This document shows, piece after piece, positions 1-11,439 of a stretch of 64,000 nt of DNA. Source of the stretch: Salticus scenicus. Lineage: Eukaryota; Arthropoda; Arachnida; Araneae; Salticidae. Below the pieces are notes generated by a model. That model was given only the letters and a program-made list of their open reading frames with translations. It was not told the origin of the DNA and did no database searches. The stretch's first letter is position 1. The number at the start of each line of letters is the position of its first letter. The stretch is taken from NCBI GenBank assembly GCA_963930645.1, contig OZ005654.1, positions 266,157,700 to 266,221,699 on the forward strand. Reading direction: 5' to 3'. Position numbers and translations under genes: made by a program.

Positions 1-1395
1 GAAATTGTAGAAGCTATATCTTTTATATAATAATTTTTAAAGTTTTTAGCATTAGAGAATTTTTAATTAAACTACCTGATCAACCTGAGTGTCTCAAAAA
101 TACCAAATAATGAATCAAAATCACAATATTTTGAAAGTCTGTAACATTAAAACTTTATAAGGTTGAGTATTTTAAGTATTGTGCACACTATGGGGATTTT
201 TTTTTATCTTAAATATTTCATCGGTGAATGAGAGATAATCAAACCAAACAAAAATAATATTAATAATATCAATAATAATAATAATTTGTAGATTAATGAT
301 ATAATTAAAAAAATGTTAAATATATACTTTTCTCTTTTTGTAATAATTAATTAAGCATTTTAAAATATCATTCTTTCTTTAAATGTTAGAAATAAATAAT
401 GATGAAAAATATTACCAATTGGGAATTTAAACAGATATTTTTTTAATAAGTTTGTAAACTTAAATTGCTTTTATAATTTGCTTTTTAATTAAAAAAAATT
501 AAAGAAAATCAAAACAAGCTTTTATGATCAGTTTCAAAAATATATTTATTGAATATTTATTTGTTTTATGACTCACATTTCTAATTAAAGTATACCAATA
601 TTTAAATAAATGTAACACAAAAATTTAATTAAAAAATGTAATTAGTTTATTTGTATACAAAAATTTGTGTATATATATATAATTTTTTTTTTTTTTTTTG
701 ATAAGTAGTGCAGATTCTTTCTCAACAGATTTTTCTGACTTTTTTGTGTATTAGAACATTTTTCTTCTGCTAATGCATATATATATATATACATTAAGTT
801 TAAATTTATTTATTTTTAATATAACTCCAAATATATAATTTTAACAAATATGTTAAAATGAATATAAAGTAAACTATTAACTACGACTAAACAAATATGT
901 TTATTTTTAAAAATCAAACAAAAAAATTATAAAATGCATTTAAAATGTATATTTAATCGTTGTCTAACGAAGTATATTGTATAACTGTAATTTTCGAAAT
1001 GTTTCAACTTTCTGTTATTATATTGAATTTTCTTTTATTTAACTTTTAGTTCAAATGATTCCCAGATTTCTGTTAACAGAAACTTATTTAAATACTCTCA
1101 CTGATAATGGATTTTACAACTGTAAAAAATAATGAAAGATGTGAAAAAGTTGATGGAAAAGTCAAAACTATAGAATATAATGGGGAACTGTGAATTCGAA
1201 ATTGAAATTCTTTCCCCTGAGACAAATATGAGAAATAATTAACTAGCTTTGAAAATTCATTTACGGGTAAGTTCTTTGAAAAGAAAATCAATTCAGTCTT
1301 ATGGCGTTGAATTTTCTCTCGTATTAAAAACTTTGCATAAAGTATGTTTGTAAAAAAAAAAAAAAAAAAAAAGTTTTTTCATTATGTTTATTGTT

Positions 1396-1430
<35 letters not shown>

Positions 1431-2429
1431 GTGATATTAGAATAGAATTGTAGCCTGCATGTTATACTAGGTATTTCGTGGTTTTTCCTACCTTAAATAT
1501 CTGAAGAAAAAATATATAATTTGTAAACATTCAGATTCTCTCACAAATTATAATACGTACTGTAAAATTAAATGTTATTAGTAATTGTAAACTCAGAAAA
1601 CATCTTCTGTCATATCGCAATTTTATAAAGGATTATATACAATTTTCAATAATACTGATTAAGTATTTAATTTATATTAATTTCATATTTTACAATTTTG
1701 GAAGCAGTACCGCTGCAAAGAAAAATATCCATATTACAAAATTAAGCACGGTACAATAATGGAATAACGACTAATGTTTTTTTTCGTACTTATCATCATA
1801 TGAAGGTAAGTGTTCTAAATTAAATAAGGTATTAAATTTATATACTTCTTTTAAATGGCACCAACAGAGTCGGTAATTTAACATTAAAAGAACATTTTAT
1901 CACTGATACTTATAATAGATGCAATAACACTTTTGGATTCATTAAAGGTTTATAATTATTCTTAATTTATCAAGCAAATCAACGATAGCATCTTTCTCTT
2001 TAAATAATAAATTTCTGTTGGTTTACAACATTCAAAAATCGAATTACATAAATTTTAATGTCACTCGAAATCTCATTAATTTCAAATATTCCTAACTAGG
2101 CAAAATTCAAATCGTTAATCTCGAATGATAATTATTTTTATGTCATGTTAATGCGGATTTCAATACACTTTTTCTTATTTTTAATTTTTCCATCTCGTAT
2201 ACAAACCATAATAAACAATCAAATTCTAATAAAAATGAGAGAATAAGAGTGAGTGAGTGAGAGACAGATCGAGAGAGAGATTCCCTCTGTTCTCAAGAAT
2301 CACGCTCCAGCATTCGGTTTGGCAGAATCGTCTAAAGTGTATTACGTCGATTTTCTACTCGAAAAATACAATATCATTGATAACAAATTGGGAAAACTCA
2401 TTTCCTTCATCATGTTTAATGTAATAAAA
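1..2429. other. AT-rich DNA without recognisable gene
   Basis: No frame here resembles a protein family I know, and stops are dense on both strands. The stretch holds homopolymer runs, notably poly-A near 1,352-1,372 and poly-T near 1,398-1,427, short (AT)n tracts near 670 and 780, and a GA-rich patch at about 2,249-2,282. Nothing suggests an exon or RNA gene. Confidence 0.6.
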
Positions 2430-2439
2430 TACACTGCTC

Positions 2440-3160
2440 GACATTGAAAATGCAACACCAATAAGGAATGATAATAACGGAATGAAATTTGTTGGACACA
2501 TACATTATAGTAGGAAGAACAATTGATTAAAATTTCAGGAAATTTGGAGTAATATGTACTGAGAAAACAGTACATGAAGCAGCGACCTCTGTGAGCAATA
2601 ACAGCACACATCTGACTAGGCATTGAATCGAACAGCGATTGGCTGACATGTACGGTTTTGCATAGCACTTCATGAAGTTTTAACATGATGCCACAATTCA
2701 TCGATTGAAGTTACTGGTGACTGGTGAAGGGCCAGTCGCTTTTCATCGATTAAGCAGTCATTTTCATTGGTGCGAGATCGGGAGAACGCGCTGGCCAGAG
2801 CAACAGTCGAACACATTCTGTATCAAAGAAGGTCCGGACAATACAAACAACTTGCGGTCGTGCATTATCTCGCTTAAATTTTACGCTACGGAGGCTTCGA
2901 ATACAGGGCAGAGGGGCGGGCCTTAACTCATCAGAAATTTAATGGCCGCTGTTCAGAGTGCCAGGAATACGAACATGAAGTAATCGAGACGTGTATCCAA
3001 TGGGAACCCATAACATCATTGCAAATGATGGACAGTAGGATGATGTCGAATCCCAGCTGGCAATGTGCATTATTCATAATGCCGTTAAATACGGATAAGG
3101 CAATCTTGATGCTGTAAACAGGATTGTGATTTGTCTGAAAAGTGACTTCACGCCATTCCT
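2440..3160 (-). pseudogene. Tc1-like transposase 3' part, left arm
   Basis: Read on the minus strand, the arm gives the transposase C-terminus in broken frames. The segment LFDSMPSQMCAVIAHRGR near 2,590-2,640 matches the conserved end of Tc1-like transposases (LFDSMPRR...AARGG type). Further upstream (around 2,820-2,860) the strand is complementary to the 'QDNARP' region seen in the right arm. Around 3,150-3,180 a motif like the first catalytic block (RNGVKSLF) can be read. Several frameshifts and stops prevent translation. Tc1 transposases cut and join DNA at TA sites with a DDE catalytic triad; the family call is firm, and the gene is dead. Confidence 0.75.
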
Positions 3161-3245
3161 GCGTCCAGGTTCATCGTTGATCACACATTAATGGCGCCCA
3201 TATCAGTGATGCAGTTTTGAGGGTAATTAGAAGTTCGGTAACCGC

Positions 3246-3700
3246 ATACTGAGTCACCACCTGGATTGATGGTATGTTGTACCTTTGGATACACGTCCCG
3301 GTCACCTCTTGTTTTCATTCCCGCCACCCTGAATACCAGCCATTACATTTCTGACGAGTTAAGGCCCATAGCTCTGCCCTATGTTCAAGGCCTCAGAAGC
3401 GCAACATTTAAGCAGGACAATGCACGACCGCAAGTTGTCCATATTGTCTGGACCTTCGTTGATTCCGAATGTGTTCAACTGTTGCGCTGGCCAGGCGTTC
3501 TCCTGACCTCGCACCAATGAAAATGACTGTTTAATCGTTGAAAAGCGACTGGCCTCCCACCACTCACCAGTAACTTCGATCGATGAATTGTGGCATCGTG
3601 TAAAACTTCATGAAGTGCTCTACCCGTACATGTCATCCAATCGCTGTTCGATTCAATCCCTAGGCAGATATGTACTGTTATTGCTCACAGAGGTCGCTGC
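3246..3700 (+). pseudogene. Tc1-like transposase 3' part, right arm
   Basis: The plus strand shows 'GYTSRSPLVFI', then 'FKQDNARPQ' with the second catalytic aspartate, then a 'WP' block, in one open frame ending near 3,520. After a frameshift close to the expected third acidic residue the match resumes in other frames, with 'SPVTSIDELWHRV' near 3,560-3,605, a motif typical of Tc1-like transposase C-termini. The N-terminal helix-turn-helix half is absent. This arm is the reverse complement of the left arm, so both descend from one transposase 3' half. It is a pseudogene fragment. Confidence 0.75.
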
Positions 3701-4054
3701 TTTATGTACTGTTTTCTCAGTACATATTACTCCAAATTTCCTGAAATTTTAAACAGTTGTTCTTCCTACTATAATGTATGTGACCAACAAATTTCATTCC
3801 GTTATTGTCATTCCTTCTTGGTGTTGCATTTTCAATGTCGAGCAGTGTAGTATATAAAGAATTAAATCCAGGAAAAACCTTCAGCATATTTTACATCAAG
3901 GAGTAAAATTGAATATCAGATAGCTGCTTCAGTAGCATTTAGCGTATTGCCTTCTGTGAATAAATAATTGAAATGATATTTCTCCCATATATAGGAATGG
4001 AATGGAATTTTTATCAACCAATAGAAGTGCGGGGAATGTGGGGATTGGCTTATA

Positions 4055-4404
4055 CACTGTTAAAAATTTCTGTAAATTTAATATAAATATTTATCCTGAG
4101 TCTCTGTAAATGGACAGTAATTCTTAGCTAAAAGTGAATAATCGAGATTCTCATTCTTCATTCTGTATTTTTATTTAATTTTAAATATTAATTTTTTAAT
4201 TAAAATTAAAAATGACTGTTTCTACTTTAGAAAAATTATTCTAAGTTCGAAATATATTTTCACCAATAATTAAATTAATATTTGTTTTTAAAGTGAATAT
4301 ATAAAATAAGTTTTTTAAAGTCTCATTTTATTTTTCTCTGTAATTTTACGTAAGAATTAAGATAATACATTACACGGAGTTTTCCGTTGAAATTTTTAAC
4401 AGTG
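4055..4404. mobile_element. MITE with CACTGTTAAAAATTTC inverted termini
   Basis: The ends CACTGTTAAAAATTTC (4,055-4,070) and its exact reverse complement (4,389-4,404) form a perfect 16-bp terminal inverted repeat, flanked on both sides by TA. At ~350 bp with no coding capacity this fits a Tc1/mariner-type MITE. Internal sequence repeats motifs such as 'tctgtaaat'. A similar CACTG-type end occurs at 48,696 and 55,035. Confidence 0.7.
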
Positions 4405-4406
4405 TA

Positions 4407-4941
4407 GGAAACTAAGAAACAACAGTTGTAAATATGTAGAAGAAATTAGGAAAATTTTCATTAATGAGATAAATGATGTACAGCTAAATCACAATTAATA
4501 ATATTTTAAAGTGTTTTATAGATGTAAAAAGCATTAAAGAAATGAAGTTCGTGCGTATATTTCGGCCTGCAAATTATTTTAGCTGTATCAAATCCAAAAT
4601 TATGGTTTACCTTCCAGCAATGCTTAGAAATGGCCAATTTGTTGGTTTTTTGTTACGGACACAACTGATAATGTTCTTTTAAACGGAATTTAAGACTACG
4701 TTTATTTTGAGCAATGTATGATAAAACATACTGGCAGAAAATACTAAACTCCAAGAGCTTTACACATACATAGGATTTTTTAACTGAGAGAATGTGAGCT
4801 TAATGGACGGCGAAAATATTTTCTTAAATTCATATTGTTTGAAACATTCAACTAAGGTATGACTTGATTTAGGAAAATAAGGTGAAACAATACTAATATT
4901 AGAAGAGACCGATTTAGCAGACGAAGTAAAAGGAAGTTATA
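4407..4941. other. AT-rich DNA, nothing recognised
   Basis: I see no coding match, structural RNA or repeat unit in this interval between the MITE and the first Helitron. The sequence immediately left of the Helitron is a short TA-rich tract, a usual Helitron target. Confidence 0.5.
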
Positions 4942-5149
4942 TCTTTATATATATATTTCTTTTATGCGTGTGTATGTCACTGAACTCCTCCTAAACGGCT
5001 GGACTGAGTTTAATGAAATTTTTTGTGTGTCTTCAGGTGGATACGAGAATGGTTTAGATTTACAAATGAAAGTTGTAACTTAATTAGTTCTTTCTTAATT
5101 AATTTTTAACCAACTCTTTCAACAACTTTTCCACCTAGATGGCGTGAGT

Positions 5150-5500
5150 TGTCGTAAACACGATGTCAGAATTTATTTAATGTTGAAATGAAAAATGAAT
5201 TTTTAACCGTATCTTACGAAGTGTTTAAAATATTTTTTCAAAATTAATATTTTTAGAATCGTAACCGTATCTTACGAAGTGTTTAAAATATTTTTTCAAA
5301 GTTAATATTTTAGAATCGTAAACACGATGTCAGAATTTATTTAATGTTGAAATAAAAAATGAATTTTTAACCGTAAGTGTTTAAAATATTTTTTCAACGT
5401 TAATATTGTTAAAATGTTAAAATTAGTTAAAATGGTATATTCTTTTAAAAAATTCGTCAATATCCGACGGAGTTATTTTATGTTAAAATGAAAAATGAAT
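5150..5500 (+). repeat. Internal tandem repeats in Helitron 5' leader
   Basis: Blocks of the type 'cgatgtcagaatttatttaatgttgaaatgaaaaatg' and 'ccgtatcttacgaagtgtttaaaatattttttcaa' recur two to four times, whole or partial, ahead of the RepHel frame. The same arrangement is present in reverse complement at about 11,455-11,810 in copy 2, so the repetition predates the duplication of the element. Confidence 0.7.
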
Positions 5501-5518
5501 TTTTAGGCCATTATTATT

Positions 5519-6698
5519 TGTGCAGATAGAAAATGTACTAAAAGTTTTCCGAAAAATTTCACGATCACAAATGTTGACAGATATCCAATATATCGTCGAA
5601 GAAATCCCGATAATGGCGGACAATCTTATCATCTATGGCGGCAATCTATGTCAACAACATAGATATTGACATTGATAACCGTTGGGTGGTCCCATATTCG
5701 CCTCTGCTGAGCAAAACATTCAATGCTCATATTAATGTTCAGTTCTGCAGTTCAGTGAAGAGCATCAAATACATTTGCAAGTATGTGAATAAAGGCAGCG
5801 ATATGGCTGTATTTCGAGTTGAAAATACCAATGTGAATGCTCCTCCGGTGAATAACAACGATGAAATAACACTTTACCAAATTGGCCGGTACGTCAGCTC
5901 CAATGAAGCTGTTTGGCGTATCTTTGGTTTCATAAACGGGATCCAGTAGTTCTTCATTTAGCCGTCCATCTTGAAAATGGCCAGCGCGTATATTTCACGA
6001 GCGAGACAGCGATTGATCGTGCTATAAATCCACCAAAAACTACACTCACCGAATTTTTTGAATTGTGTAATCGTGCGGATGCTTTTGGTACTTTTGCACG
6101 GACATTACTCTATTCAGAAGTACCACGCTATTTCACATGGACTCCAACAAAAAAATGGATGCCCCGCAAGCAAGGCACGCCGATTGATGCATGTCCGGGT
6201 TTATTCAAATCAAACAGCTTGGGACGAGTATTTACAGTCAATCCAAGGCAGACTGAGTGCTTTTATCTTCGACTGTTATTGGTTAATGTCATCGACCCTT
6301 TGTCATTTCAAGATTTACGTAAAGTGAATGGACAGTATCCAACGTATAAAGATGCATGCCTTGCACTCGGCTTGCTGGAAGACGACAACCAGTGGGAGTG
6401 TATGCTTGCTGAAGTAGGACTGAACTGTACAGCAAAACAAATTCGTCTACTATTCGCTATAGTGTTGACTACATGTTTCCCGGCCCGAGCAGAGACATTA
6501 TGGGATACTCACAAAGATTCAATGACTGATGATATATTGCATCAATATCGTTCACGGTGCAACGATCTAACAATAGTATTCAGTGACGCTATGTACAATG
6601 AAGCATTGATTGCTATTGAAGATCTTTGCATTATCATTGCCAACTTACCACTCAGTCATTTCGGTATGCATTCAACAAATCGAAATGCATCTGATTGA
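5519..6698 (+). pseudogene. Helitron RepHel, Rep part and linker (copy 1)
   Basis: RepHel nicks and joins single-stranded DNA during rolling-circle transposition. Reading starts near 5,519 with a cysteine-containing block (CTKSFPKNF, YPIYRRR). A ~22-bp imperfect tandem duplication near 5,612-5,655 then shifts the frame. The next frame (5,635-5,949) holds DNRWVVPYSP and KYICKYVNKG, the two-tyrosine motif of Helitron Rep. Another frameshift near 5,915-5,945 leads to the frame ending at 6,698, with HLAVHLENGQRVYFT, LGRVFTVNP and QIRLLFAI, all usual between Rep and helicase. The upstream HUH metal-binding motif is missing. Frame breaks are shared with copy 2, so this gene was already dead when the copies separated. 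Confidence 0.85.
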
Positions 6699-6743
6699 AT
6701 AAGCACTGAATTGAATCGTGAACTAGAATACAATACTGTAGAA

Positions 6744-8141
6744 ATGGAAGCGATTGTTGCTCGCAATATCCCACTAATGAATGAAGAACAAAGAACCCTT
6801 TACGACCGCATCATGCTCGCAGTTTTGGCAGGACAAGGTGGATTCTTTTTTTTTTTTTGAGTGCACTGGGTGGAACTGGCAAAACATTCCTTATTTCGCA
6901 AATTCTCGCCGAAATACGATCAAATAATGGCATCGCATTGGCTGTTGCATCATCTGGCATTGCGGCAACTTTATTGGATTGAAGCAGAACAGCTCATTCA
7001 TTATTTAAACTGCCACTAAATATTCAAAATAACCCAGACGCAGTGTGCAACATAAAAAACAATCGTCCATGGCCACAGTGCTGAAATAATGTAAAATTCT
7101 TATCTGGGATGAATGCACTATGGCACACAAACATTCGATTGAGGCGTCGAACAGGCCATTGAAAGATATAAAAAGCAACGACAAACTATTTGGCGGCACT
7201 CTGTTACTCTTTTCAGGTGATTTCAGACAAGCACTTCCCGTTATTCCGCGTTCAACATACGCTGATGGGATCAACGAGTGCTTAAAATCATCGTCATTGT
7301 GGCGTAATGTTTATAAAGTACAACTGAAAGTAAATTTGTGCGTTCAAAAGCTTCAAGATCCATCCGCTGAAACATTCTCAAAACAATTGTTAGATATCGG
7401 CGATGGAAAAGTTACTACAGATGAAACTGGATGCATAAAATTACCGACCGATTTCTGCACAATCATTGATTCTCAAGATGCTCTTATTGATCAGATATTT
7501 CCTGATGTACACAGACGATACACAAATCATGAGTGGCTTGCAAAAAGAGCAATTTTAGCAGCAAAAAATGTGGACGTCAACGAATTGAATCTCAAGATAA
7601 AACATTTGTTACCAGGAGACTTGGTGTCATACAAATCTAATGATACAGTTTGCGATGCCACCGAAGCTGTAAATTATCCAACAAAGTTTTTAAACTCATT
7701 GGATTTACCAGGCATGCCACCGCATATTTTACAACTGAAGGTTGGATCACCGGTTATTTTGCTTCGTAATTTGAACCCACCACGGTTGTGCAACGGCACG
7801 CGATTAGTCACAAAAAAATTAATGAAAAATGTTATCGAAGCCATCATTTTAAATGTTAAATTCCGAGGTGAAAATATATTACTACTGCGAATCCCTATTA
7901 TACCCTCAGATGTGCCAATTCAATTTAAACGCCCTCAATTTCCAATTAGATTGGTATTTGCAATGACTATCAATAAGTCTCAGGGCCAAACGATGTCTGT
8001 CTGTGGCTTAGATTTGAGCACATCATGTTTTTCACACGGACAATTATACGTGGCTCTCGAGTGGACAAACCATCCAGTTTGCTTGTAGCGAAGGATGGGA
8101 TAACAAAAAATATTGTACACTCTGTTGCATTAAGGGATTGA
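6744..8141 (+). pseudogene. Helitron RepHel, Pif1-like helicase part (copy 1)
   Basis: The C-terminal half of RepHel is a superfamily 1B (Pif1-like) helicase. Walker A (GGTGKT) is encoded near 6,868-6,887 but lies out of frame after a run of 13 T, and the run reads into a stop. A further in-frame TGA follows at about 6,980. Walker B (WDECTMAHK) near 7,107-7,133 opens the longest frame (to 8,088), which carries SGDFRQALPVIP, the linker and FAMTINKSQGQTM. After SHGQLYVA a frameshift leads to an alternative ending with KPSSLLVAKDG and TKNIV up to about 8,141. Motifs are well kept, so decay is recent, but the protein cannot be made from this copy. Confidence 0.88.
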
Positions 8142-8364
8142 TATTGTTTTTTAGTAATATTGTTATAAGTAGCGATATGTATATAATTTTAAAGAATCAA
8201 TTTTAATAAATTAAAAAAATAAATGATTGGTGTTTTGTTATTTTTATATTCTTTCACCGTTCACAGCGCTCCATACATCTTCCACTTATATACCACATCC
8301 TTACACACTTACAATAAGTTAGTTATTTTTTTCTAGCAAAATATTCTCTAGAAATAATTTATAT

Positions 8365-8393
8365 GACAAAACAACGTTTGTCGGGTCAGCTAG
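8365..8393 (+). other. Helitron 3' terminal hairpin and CTAG end (copy 1)
   Basis: A GACAAA/TTTGTC stem with a six-base loop sits eight bases before CTAG. This is the usual stop signal for rolling-circle transposition. Copy 2 has the same structure in reverse at 8,562-8,590. Confidence 0.8.
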
Positions 8394-8425
<32 letters not shown>

Positions 8426-8561
8426 ATAGCTTTATAAAAATGAAAGGGTTATAACCACTGTTAATTGCAATGGCTTTCAGATATTTTTTTTACTAACTTA
8501 TTTAGCCCAAACTGGAACCAATATTAAAAATACGGTTTACAAAGTATAATATATATATATA
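8394..8561. other. 168-bp spacer between the two Helitron 3' ends
   Basis: The spacer begins and ends with (TA)n tracts around a short unique AT-rich sequence. It is not itself an inverted repeat and shows no coding match. The arrangement fits two insertions into neighbouring AT-rich targets. Confidence 0.6.
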
Positions 8562-8813
8562 CTAGCTGACCCGACAAACGTTGTTTTGTCATATAAATTA
8601 TTTCTAGAGAATATTTTGCTAGAAAAAAATAACTAACTTATTGTAAGTGTGTAAGGATGTGGTATATAAGTGGAAGATGTATGGAGCGCTGTGAACGGTG
8701 AAAGAATATAAAAATAACAAAACACCAATCATTTATTTTTTTAATTTATTAAAATTGATTCTTTAAAATTATATACATATCGCTACTTATAACAATGTTA
8801 CTAAAAAACAATA

Positions 8814-10214
8814 TCAATCCCTTAATGCAACAGAGTGTACAATATTTTTTGTTATCCCACCCTTCGCTACAAGCAAACTGGATGGTTTGTCCACTCGAGA
8901 GCCACGTATAATTGTCCGTGTGAAAAACATGATGTGCTCAAATCTAAGCCACAGACAGACATCGTTTGGCCCTGAGACTTGTTGATAGTCATTGCAAATA
9001 CCAATCTAATTGGAAATTGAGGGCGTTTAAATTGAATTGGCACATCTGAGGGTATAATAGGGATTCGCAGTAGTAATATATTTTCACCTCGGAATTTATC
9101 ATTTAAATTGATGGCTTCGATAACATTTTTCATTAATTTTTTTGTGACTAATCGCGTGCCGTTGCACAACCGTGGTGGGTTCAAATTTCGAAGCAAAATA
9201 ACCGGTGATCCAACCTTCAGTTGTAAAATATGCGGTGGCATGCCTGGTAAATCCAATGAGTTTAAAAACTTTGTTGGATAATTTACAGCTTCGGTGGCAT
9301 CGCAAACTGTATCATTAGATTTGTATGACACCAAGTCTCCTGGTAACAAATGTTTTATCTTGAGATTCAATTCGTTGACGTCCACATTTTTTGCTGCTAA
9401 AATTGCTCTTTTTGCCAGCCACTCATGATTTGTGTATCGTCTGTGTACATCAGGAAATATCTGATCAATAAGAGCATCTTGAGAATCAATGATTGTGCAG
9501 AAATCGGTCGGTAATTTTATGCATCCAGTTTCATCTGTAGTAACTTTTCCATCGCCGATATCTAACAATTGTTTTGAGAATGTTTCAGCGGATGGATCTT
9601 GAAGCTTTTGAACGCACAAATTTACTTTCAGTTGTACTTTATAAACATTACGCCACAATGGCGATGATTTTAAGCACTCGTTGATCCCATCAGCGTATGT
9701 TGAACGCGGAATAACGGGAAGTGCTTGTCTGAAATCACCTGAAAAGAGTAACAGAGTGCCGCCAAATAGTTTGTCGTTGCTTTTTATATCTTTCAATGGC
9801 CTGTTCGACGCCTCAATCGAATGTTTGTGTGCCATAGTGCATTCATCCCAGATAAGAATTTTACATTATTTCAGCACTGTGGCCATGGACGATTGTTTTT
9901 TATGTTGCACACTGCGTCTGGGTTATTTTGAATATTTAGTGGCAGTTTAAATAATGAATGAGCTGTTCTGCTTCAATCCAATAAAGTTGCCGCAATGCCA
10001 GATGATGCAACAGCCAATGCGATGCCATTATTTGATCGTATTTCGGGCGAGAATTTGCGAAATAAGGAATGTTTTGCCAGTTCCACCCAGTGCACTCAAA
10101 AAAAAAAAAAAAGAATCCACCTTGTCCTGCCAAAACTGCGAGCATGATGCGGTCGTAAAGGGTTCTTTGTTCTTCATTCATTAGTGGGACATTGCGAGCA
10201 ACAATCGCTTCCAT
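8814..10214 (-). pseudogene. Helitron RepHel, helicase part (copy 2)
   Basis: This mirrors the helicase of copy 1: Walker B and the following motifs lie in an open minus-strand frame at 8,867-9,835, ending in the same frameshifted tail. The stop in the segment after Walker A (about 9,975) is the same substitution as in copy 1. The T-run before Walker A has 15 bases, which is also out of phase with the motif but in a different frame. Small protein differences from copy 1 include a Ser/Pro change near 9,661 and two changes near 9,103-9,112. Confidence 0.87.
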
Positions 10215-10259
10215 TTCTACAGTATTGTATTGTAGTTCACGATTCAATTCAGTGCTTAT

Positions 10260-11439
10260 TCAATCAGATGCATTTCGATTTGTTGAATGCATACCGAAAT
10301 GACTGAGTGGTAAGTTGGCAATGATAATGCAAAGATCTTCAATAGCAATCAATGCTTCATTGTACATAGCGTCACTGAATACTATTGTTAGATCGTTGCA
10401 CCGTGAACGATATTGATGCAATATATCATCAGTCATTGAATCTTTGTGAGTATCCCATAATGTCTCTGCTCGGGCCGGGAAACATGTAGTCAACACTATA
10501 GCGAATAGTAGACGAATTTGTTTTGCTGTACAGTTCAGTCCTACTTCAGCAAGCATACACTCCCACTGGTTGTCGTCTTCCAGCAAGCCGAGTGCAAGGC
10601 ATGCATCTTTATACGTTGGATACTGTCCATTCACTTTACGTAAATCTTGAAATTACAAAGGATCGATGACATTAACCAATAACAGTCGAAGATAAAAGCA
10701 CTCAGTCTGCCTTGGATTGACTGTAAATACTCGTCCCAAGGTGTTTGATTTGAATAAACCCGGACATGCATCAATCGGCGTGCCTTGCTTTCGGGGCATC
10801 CATTTTTTTGTTGGAGCCCATGTGAAATAGCGTGGTACTTCTGAATAGAGTAATGTCCGTGCAAAAGTACCAAAAGCATCCGCACGATTACACAATTCAA
10901 AAAATTCGGTGAGTGTAGTTTTTGGTGGATTTATAGCACGATCAATCGCTGTCTCGCTCGTGAAATATACGCGCTGGCCATTTTCAAGATGGACGGCTAA
11001 ATGAAGAACTACTGGATCCCGTTTATGAAACCAAAGATACGCCAAACAGCTTCATTGGAGCTGACGTACCGGCCAATTTGGTAAAGTGTTATTTCATCGT
11101 TGTTATTCACCGGAGGAGCATTCACATTGGTATTTTCAACTCGAAATACAGCCATATCACTGCCTTTATTCACATACTTGCAAATGTATTTGATGCTCTT
11201 CACTGAACTGCAGAACTGAACATTAATATGAGCATTGAATGTTTTGCTCAGCAGAGGCGAATATGGGACCACCCAACGGTTATCAATGTCAATATCTATG
11301 TTGTTGACATAGATTGCCGCCATAGATGATAAGATTGTCCGCCATTATCGGGATTTCTTCGACGATATATTGGATATCTGTCAACATTTGTGATCGTGAA
11401 ATTTTTCGGAAAACTTTTAGTACATTTTCTATCTGCACA
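10260..11439 (-). pseudogene. Helitron RepHel, Rep part and linker (copy 2)
   Basis: The same broken Rep region as in copy 1, including KYICKYVNKG and the shared frame changes near 11,010-11,045 and 11,305-11,345. One extra lesion is private to this copy: a TCA codon of copy 1 (about 6,305) is TAA here (about 10,652). The frame that is continuous in copy 1 is therefore cut into 10,653-11,045 and 10,260-10,634. The N-terminal HUH part is missing, as in copy 1. Confidence 0.85.

Larger units (their letters stand above)
2432..3847. mobile_element. Tc1/mariner-like element rearranged into a ~1.4-kb palindrome (foldback)
   Basis: The first ~580 bases and the last ~580 bases are near-identical reverse complements. 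The termini begin CACTGCTCGACATTG on both strands and are flanked by TA at 2,430-2,431 and 3,848-3,849, the Tc1/mariner target dinucleotide. Each arm encodes the 3' part of a Tc1-like transposase reading outwards, so this is two copies of the transposase 3' half joined head to head rather than an ordinary element with short terminal repeats. The ~260-bp centre is not symmetric. It is certainly non-autonomous, because neither arm has the N-terminal DNA-binding domain or an open frame. Confidence 0.85.
4942..8393 (+). mobile_element. Helitron copy 1 (defective, full termini)
   Basis: The element starts TC after an A at 4,941 and ends CTAG at 8,390-8,393 before a T, the Helitron rule (A|TC...CTRR|T). 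A short hairpin, GACAAA...TTTGTC at 8,365-8,382, lies just before the end, as expected of a Helitron 3' terminus. The interior encodes a broken RepHel protein in the plus orientation. Length is about 3.45 kb. A copy at 8,562-12,016 in the opposite orientation is more than 99% identical by eye. No target duplication is present, also as expected for rolling-circle insertion. Confidence 0.88.

Noticed and set aside
6841..6858. The T-run before Walker A as a programmed frameshift site in RepHel.
   Set aside because: The two copies have runs of different phase, neither restores the frame, and a shared stop follows; decay explains it better.
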